DNA from: Candidatus Gastranaerophilales bacterium
Lineage (GTDB): Bacteria; Cyanobacteriota; Vampirovibrionia; Gastranaerophilales; Gastranaerophilaceae
NCBI GenBank assembly: GCA_944326495.1
Contig: CALVEE010000017.1
Location: 1 to 8,931 of the forward strand
Direction: 5' to 3'
Length of the DNA: 8,931 bases
In this document: piece after piece, positions 6,137 through 8,931 of the stretch
Layout: the number at the start of each line of letters is the position of its first letter
How positions within the stretch are numbered: the stretch's first letter is position 1
Notes under the pieces: model-generated
The model's database searches: none
The model's input: the letters and a program-made list of their open reading frames with translations, nothing else
What the model was told of the DNA's origin: nothing
Translations under genes and position numbers: made by a program

Positions 6137-6208
6137 TGGGCCCGGAGGGATTCGAACCCACGACCAAAGGATTATGAGTCCTCTGCGCTACCGCTGCGCC
6201 ACAGGCCC
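6137..6208 (-). tRNA. tRNA with CAU anticodon (Met elongator or lysidine Ile2)
   Basis: A complete 72-base cloverleaf folds as follows: acceptor GGGCCTG/CGGGCCC, D arm GCGC-AGCGGTA-GCGC, anticodon stem GAGGA/TCCTT, loop CTCATAA with anticodon CAT, T loop TTCGAAT and discriminator A. CCA is not encoded. The T stem has one U-U mismatch (GTGGG/CCCTC). It lacks initiator features because the first pair G1-C72 is intact. CAT tRNAs can be elongator Met or Ile2, whose C34 becomes lysidine. Pairs C4-G69 and C5-G68 and the TTGGTC stretch after the anticodon stem resemble E. coli Ile2, which favours that reading slightly. Identity is not settled from the sequence. Confidence 0.92.
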
Positions 6209-6245
6209 TTATAGAATTGTAGCGTCTTTATTATTTAATTTTCAC

Positions 6246-6351
6246 TTCAGGGCCTGGTCTTGCGGTCGCTACCTCCGGTGCTACCTACCTCTCGAAAAAT
6301 CCTCAACGGTTCGGATTTTTCTCGGCAAAGCGCTACCGGGCCCTATCTGAA
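6246..6351. repeat. 100-base fold-back element beside the tRNA
   Basis: GGGCCTGGT (6250-6258) pairs with ACCGGGCCC (6335-6343), and TTCA/TGAA extend the ends after an unpaired TATC. Inside, GAAAAATCC (6294-6302) and GGATTTTTC (6313-6321) form a perfect 9-bp hairpin with a ten-base loop. GCTACC occurs three times (near 6268, 6280, 6333). Parts match the adjacent tRNA: AGGGCCTG equals its 5' end and GCGCTACCG equals its D-arm complement. A T run (TTTTTT at 6353-6358) follows on the plus strand. It could be a MITE-like palindromic repeat or a small structured RNA. I do not recognise an RNA family. Confidence 0.5.
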
Positions 6352-6436
6352 CTTTTTTATATTATCAACTAAATATTAAAAAATCAAGACCAATTTATGA
6401 TACCGGTTTATAAAATTTGTCAGTTAGGGCGGTCGG

Positions 6437-6524
6437 TTGGGCATAACTGCCCAATAATAACTTATAATCAGGCAATGCCTGATCTGCTTTTTCCTCGCCC
6501 AGCGGCACTGCAGTCCGGTAAAAA
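6437..6524. repeat. Composite palindromic repeat with copies elsewhere in the window
   Basis: Three linked pieces are visible. TTGGGCA/TGCCCAA (6437-6443, 6448-6454) form a perfect hairpin with a TAAC loop. ATCAGGCA-A-TGCCTGAT (6467-6483) is a perfect palindrome sharing its 15-base core with 105-121. Bases 6444-6472 are an inverted copy of 395-423. GCAGTCCGGTAAAAA (6510-6524) is the exact reverse complement of 6996-7010. Short reading frames across here are low-complexity and have no ribosome sites, so I treat the stretch as non-coding repeat DNA. Confidence 0.55.
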
Positions 6525-6584
6525 AAGAAATAAAAAGCAGGACACAGTAGAAATTTGCCATTTTGTGTTTCAAAAATTTGACCG

Positions 6585-6623
6585 GACAATAAAATAGAAA
6601 ATCATCCTTCAAATTTTATTGTC
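6585..6623. repeat. 11-bp perfect inverted repeat with 17-base loop
   Basis: GACAATAAAAT (6585-6595) and ATTTTATTGTC (6613-6623) are perfect reverse complements. A run of eight or more T bases follows at about 6641-6649. It could be a weak terminator or the terminal arms of a small insertion. The bases between 6525 and 6710 otherwise show nothing I can name. Confidence 0.4.
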
Positions 6624-6709
6624 ATCCTGAAAGCGTATTTTTTTTTATGGGGTGTGGAATGAATAGGAGAAGTAAGTAATATTTACCCCCGATTTTCAAG
6701 CTGTTCAGG

Positions 6710-6833
6710 CTCTCACCGCTAAGAAAGCGGACAGGTTTTACGCCTGGCGTAGCGCTTCCCTCGCCCCTTGTGGGAGAGGGTAGAATTTCAAGTTGAGCTT
6801 TAGCGAAACTTAGAAATTCGGGTGAGGGGTCAG
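6710..6833. repeat. Cluster of consecutive hairpins, intergenic palindromic repeat
   Basis: Four hairpins follow each other: CCGCT-AAGAA-AGCGG (6716-6730), TACGCC-T-GGCGTA (6739-6751), CCCTCGCCC/GGGAGAGGG with one mismatch (6758-6780), and GAATTTCAAGTT/AACTTAGAAATTC with one bulged A (6783-6819). GGGTGAGGGG at the right end complements the CCCTCGCCCC arm imperfectly. The density of perfect dyads is far above chance for intergenic DNA. It resembles the block at 198-312. It is likely a repeat element, and no protein is supported. Confidence 0.55.
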
Positions 6834-6914
6834 CCAGCAGGAGCAAATGAAAAATATAAAATGAATTTTAAACGAGCTATTTATTTAAATAATATCGTTA
6901 TAAGTTAATATTAT

Positions 6915-6940
6915 GCAGGTATGCCCAAGCGACTACCTCT
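6915..6940. repeat. Second copy of the GCAGGTAT.CC.AA motif
   Basis: GCAGGTATGCCCAAGCGACTAC matches 417-438 in direct orientation at about 17 of 22 positions, and ATGCCC.AGCG recurs at 7463-7473. It is part of the mosaic repeat family. The flanks 6841-6995 are AT-rich and hold no gene I can support. Confidence 0.4.
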
Positions 6941-7006
6941 GCCGGCTATTCAGCATGACAGTTATTGGCAGACTAATGTCCGAATTACAATCTTGTTTTT
7001 ACCGGA

Positions 7007-7374
7007 CTGCCCTCAAAGGGGAGGGAGTCAGCGCCAAGTGTATAGCGTTCCTTCCCTTGAGGGAAGGTTAGGATGGGTGCCAGCCCGTTAGGGGTTTGCA
7101 TTAAAGGCGTAAGCCTTGTTTGGTGCAGGGTTTGTTATCACCCACCCCAACCCTCCCTCATAAGGGAGGGAGCAGCGCCAAGCGTATAGCGTTCCTTCCC
7201 TAGAGGGAAGGTTAGGATGGGTGCCAGCCCGTTAGGGGTTTGCGTTAAAAGCGTAAGCCTTGTTTGGTGCAAGGTTTGTTATCACCCACCCCAACCCTCC
7301 CTCATAAGGGAGGGGGAGCGCAAAGTGTATAGAATTCCTTCCCTGGTGAGGGAGTGGATTTGCGGATGGGCGCC
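7007..7374. repeat. MITE-like unit in tandem, 144-bp period, about 2.5 copies
   Basis: Two nearly identical units run from about 7007 and 7151, and a third, diverged and truncated one starts at 7295 and fades by 7374. Each begins with a palindrome (CCCTCCCT-CATA-AGGGAGGG in unit 2), then GCGCCAAGYGTATAGCG, a second palindrome CCTTCCC-TAGA-GGGAAGG, and a core. The core is bounded by GGTTAGGATGGGTG and CACCCACCCCAACC, which are complementary at 12 of 14 positions. This terminal-inverted-repeat layout, no transposase and an extra end copy at position 1 suggest a non-autonomous mobile repeat amplified in tandem. A reading frame across it (7217-7402) is an artefact of the repeat. Confidence 0.75.
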
Positions 7375-7438
7375 CTTTTTAGTAAAACAGTTCAGCCCTT
7401 GATATTTAATTATGTTTTTGGTTTAATCTACTTGTTGC

Positions 7439-7465
7439 TTGATAATTTAATATGCCGATGTGATG
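7439..7465 (+). repeat. Displaced copy of the tRNA-Leu 5' end and its flank
   Basis: Bases 7439-7465 match 7589-7615 at 25 of 27 positions, exactly 150 bases apart. The shared part covers the TTGAYA box, TTTAATAT and the first 12 bases of the tRNA (GCCGATGTGATG). After that the sequence diverges (CCCGAGCGGGTAGGC) and no 3' half of a tRNA follows. It is a partial duplication, possibly a footprint of integration or recombination at the tRNA gene. Confidence 0.6.
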
Positions 7466-7564
7466 CCCGAGCGGGTAGGCTTGTTTTAAATGGTGCGTTT
7501 GGGTAGAATATAGGTATAAAAAAAAGTGAGCGGGCTGGTAATAACTCTAGCGTTATAGATATAG

Positions 7565-7578
7565 ACCAATTCCATCAC
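7565..7578 (-). repeat. Inverted 14-base copy of the tRNA-Leu D-arm
   Basis: ACCAATTCCATCAC is the exact reverse complement of 7610-7623 inside the tRNA-Leu gene. In a transcript starting upstream, it could pair with the tRNA D-arm and compete with tRNA folding. Confidence 0.5.
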
Positions 7579-7603
7579 TTAACAAAATTTGACAGTTTAA
7601 TAT

Positions 7604-7687
7604 GCCGATGTGATGGAATTGGTAGACGTGCCAGACTCAAAATCTGGTGTAGGCAACTACGTGCCGGTTCGACCCCGGCCATCGGCA
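7604..7687 (+). tRNA. tRNA-Leu (anticodon CAA)
   Basis: A complete 84-base class II tRNA: acceptor GCCGATG/CATCGGC, Leu-type D arm TGATGGAATTGGTAGACG, anticodon stem CCAGA/TCTGG with loop CTCAAAA (anticodon CAA, reading UUG), long variable arm GTAGGCAACTAC, T arm GCCGG-TTCGACC-CCGGC, discriminator A. CCA is not encoded. Six T bases follow directly at 7688-7693 and may end some transcripts. The next gene starts only 22 bases later. Confidence 0.96.
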
Positions 7688-7709
7688 TTTTTTACACTAG
7701 AAGACAGAT

Positions 7710-7985
7710 ATGAGAATTGAAAATATAAATTACATTACACCAAGAGTTTATTTTGGTGTGCAAAAAAATAAAAACTTGGCTGCAAAACCAAAACAGAACC
7801 CGCTTCAAGACGGATTAACTACCGCCGGCGCATGGTTCGGGTTCGGTGTTGTGCTTGATTTATTATCCAGAAAATGCAGGTTCTCAAAATCTCCGACTAA
7901 AAATTCGTTTGCGATTAACGGAATTCTTGGCCTCGGAGCCGGAATTTTTACGGGAGTCAAAGACATGTACTCTAATAAGGGATAA
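7710..7985 (+). CDS. Hypothetical 91-residue protein with two glycine-rich hydrophobic segments
   Basis: I do not recognise a family. The N-terminus (MRIENINYITPRVYFG) is polar and is followed by a basic linker with several Lys. Two glycine-rich hydrophobic stretches come next, about 35-52 (GLTTAGAWFGFGVVLDLL) and 67-83 (FAINGILGLGAGIFTGV), which could be a membrane hairpin. The ribosome site is weak (AGAAGACAG), so the exact start is less sure. It lies 22 bases behind tRNA-Leu and may be read from the same promoter. Its last 14 bases overlap the convergent secreted protein gene. The start recalls the orphan protein at 4882. Coding is likely because the frame is intact and the composition coherent. 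Confidence 0.65.
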   Translation: MRIENINYITPRVYFGVQKNKNLAAKPKQNPLQDGLTTAGAWFGFGVVLDLLSRKCRFSKSPTKNSFAINGILGLGAGIFTGVKDMYSNKG

Positions 7986-8271
7986 CATGACCCCAGAAAA
8001 TTTCACAATTATTCTTTAAAAGAACAATATATGTAATTCTCTTTTTTCTCTCGCCTTTTACTTTCATATACCCGACACCGTAAACAATAGAAGATACAAA
8101 CTGCTCTCCGATTTTCTGTTCGTATTTTTCAATCTGCTCATCTTTTGATACAATCTTTACACGCTTGTTATATTCCTTTGAATACAAATCAGAAAAGTAA
8201 TCAGTATACTGCGATGCCATAGCTGATGAACTTAAGGTTAATAATAAGAAACATAAAATAAATTTCTGCAT
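7972..8271 (-). CDS. Small secreted hypothetical protein
   Basis: This 99-residue protein starts with a clear signal peptide: MQK, hydrophobic core FILCFLLLTL, then SSSAMA before S20. The mature part of about 80 residues is charged in its first half (SKEYNKRVKIVSKDEQIEKYEQ). Its second half looks like beta strands (RITYIVLLKNNCEIFWGHVIPY) with a single Cys. No catalytic motif is visible and I know no family. The ATG at 8271 lacks a good ribosome site, but the signal peptide fixes it as the start. It ends inside the last codons of the convergent 91-residue gene. Upstream, a TTGATA box lies on the minus strand near 8340, with only a poor -10 candidate. Confidence 0.7.
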   Translation of the reverse strand: MQKFILCFLLLTLSSSAMASQYTDYFSDLYSKEYNKRVKIVSKDEQIEKYEQKIGEQFVSSIVYGVGYMKVKGERKKRITYIVLLKNNCEIFWGHVIPY

Positions 8272-8341
8272 AAATTCATAATACCATTATTAAAAATTTT
8301 TAACCAGCTCTTATTTTGTACTATTTATGCTAAAATATCAA

Positions 8342-8347
8342 TATAAT
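8342..8347 (+). promoter_or_regulatory. TATAAT -10 box for thrS
   Basis: A perfect TATAAT lies about 95 bases before the thrS start. The nearest -35 candidate, TTGTAC (8316-8321), is 20 bases away, too far for a standard promoter, so the -35 assignment is open. Transcription would start near 8354 and include the whole G-rich leader. Confidence 0.45.
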
Positions 8348-8352
8348 AGTTA

Positions 8353-8440
8353 GGGGGATCCACCCCGGGCGGGGGGTAAATGAAACGGCTTGTAAACGTC
8401 ATTACCTGCATGGAATATTTACTCCCGGAAAGGATAGAAA
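8353..8440 (+). promoter_or_regulatory. Structured thrS leader with tRNA-Thr anticodon-like hairpin
   Basis: The leader is unusually G-rich for this genome. ACG (8385-8387) and CGT (8397-8399) form a stem that AATG/CATT can extend past two unpaired A bases. It presents CTTGTAA (8389-8395), the canonical anticodon loop of tRNA-Thr(UGU), flanked by a G-A pair. An alternative stem, GGGGGTAAAT (8372-8381) with ATTTACTCCC (8417-8426), gives 10 pairs and ends three bases before the ribosome site AAAGGA (8429-8434). CCCC-GGGC-GGGG can form a further hairpin. No T-box motif (TGGNACCGCG) is present. Known in E. coli: ThrRS represses its own mRNA by binding an anticodon-arm mimic. The same logic here is inference. 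Confidence 0.45.
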
Positions 8441-8931
8441 ATGGAAAAGAACAACGAAACATTGCATGATTTAAGACACTCATGCTCGCACATCATGGCG
8501 CAGGCCGTACAAAAGCTGTTCCCGCAGGCAAAGTTAGCAATAGGGCCGGCTACTGATACGGGATTTTATTATGATTTTGACCTCACTGACGGACACGCAT
8601 TTACACAGGAAGATTTAGTTAAAATTGAAGAAGAAATGAAAAACATTATCAAACAGAATTTAACGTTTGCAAAATATGTTATTCCTGATGTAGATAAACA
8701 GATTGAAGAATTCAAGGCGGAAGGGGAAATCTATAAGGCCGAGCTTCTTGAAGAACATAGAAATGACAATCCTACTTTGTATCTTACAAAAGATAAAGAC
8801 GGAAATGTTCTGTTTAACGACCTTTGCGCAGGCCCTCATATTCCGAATACATCTTATATAAAAGGCAACGCAATTAAACTTCTGAAAGTTGCCGGAGCTT
8901 ACTGGAGAGGGAATGAAAAAAATAAAATGCT
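8441..8931 (+). CDS. thrS: Threonyl-tRNA synthetase, 5' part, lacking the TGS domain
   Basis: The window holds the first 163 codons, and the gene continues past the right edge. ThrRS charges tRNA-Thr and hydrolyses mis-made Ser-tRNA-Thr. What is visible is the editing (N2) domain: HSCSH at 13-17 supplies the two histidines, IGPATDTGFYYDFD follows at 34-47, and DLCAGPHIPNT at 127-137 supplies C129 and H133. All four editing-site residues are therefore present. Family members usually begin with a TGS domain of about 60 residues, which is absent. An in-frame TAG at 8435-8437 just before the ATG rules out an upstream extension. AAAGGA six bases upstream is the ribosome site. The catalytic core cannot be judged because it lies outside the window. 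Confidence 0.96.
   Translation, partial: MEKNNETLHDLRHSCSHIMAQAVQKLFPQAKLAIGPATDTGFYYDFDLTDGHAFTQEDLVKIEEEMKNIIKQNLTFAKYVIPDVDKQIEEFKAEGEIYKAELLEEHRNDNPTLYLTKDKDGNVLFNDLCAGPHIPNTSYIKGNAIKLLKVAGAYWRGNEKNKM

Noticed and set aside
6395..6612. Three overlapping short frames on both strands
   Set aside because: They run over palindromic repeat modules, disagree with one another and have no start signals.
7007..7374. CRISPR array
   Set aside because: The 144-bp units are whole near-identical repeats without unique spacers, and no cas genes are nearby.
7217..7402. 61-residue plus-strand frame
   Set aside because: It lies within the 144-bp repeat units, and its translation is simply the repeat read as codons.
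8353..8440. T-box riboswitch in front of thrS
   Set aside because: The conserved TGGNACCGCG T-box sequence and an intrinsic terminator before the start codon are absent.

Overview
The window looks like part of a low-GC bacterial chromosome. The MurE carries the meso-diaminopimelate specificity motif, so the cell wall is of the DAP type. Several small secreted or orphan proteins, short asparagine/isoleucine-rich N-termini and abundant palindromic intergenic repeats remind me of the gut Cyanobacteria-related Vampirovibrionia (Gastranaerophilales, 'Melainabacteria'). That placement is an impression from sequence style, not a proven assignment.

Layout. Positions 1-525 are non-coding and full of repeats: part of a GGGTGGGTG-type repeat end, two simple tandem repeats, a perfect palindrome and an inverted copy of a sequence found again near 6450. 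Positions 526-4590 hold a tight minus-strand operon, transcribed ftsI-like PBP, then murE, then a compact nagA-like deacetylase. The genes are joined by a 4-base overlap and a 1-base gap. It makes and possibly recycles peptidoglycan: MurE adds diaminopimelate to the stem peptide, the PBP cross-links septal murein, and the NagA-like enzyme would feed amino-sugar phosphate back. The intergenic region 4591-4881 is divergent. It carries a strong plus-strand sigma70-type promoter and a repeated AGTGTAAA...ACAC dyad. The plus-strand gene there encodes a 90-residue orphan protein and ends in a terminator shared with a convergent secreted HExxH protein (5242-5802, minus).

Positions 5803-7603 contain almost no protein coding. 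They hold two strong fold-back regions, a perfect terminator, a minus-strand CAU-anticodon tRNA, a family of palindromic repeats, a 144-bp MITE-like unit repeated two and a half times, and displaced copies of the 5' part of the next tRNA. A tRNA-Leu(CAA) follows at 7604-7687, then a small orphan membrane-like protein (plus) that overlaps a small secreted protein (minus) tail to tail.

The right end is the start of thrS, cut by the window edge. This threonyl-tRNA synthetase starts directly at the editing domain, with a stop codon just upstream, so it has no TGS domain. Its G-rich 5' leader can form a hairpin presenting the canonical tRNA-Thr(UGU) anticodon loop. That is the most interesting regulatory candidate here. 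I found no CRISPR array, transposase, defence system or other obviously new multi-gene system. The novelty lies in small regulatory elements, compact enzymes and repeat biology.
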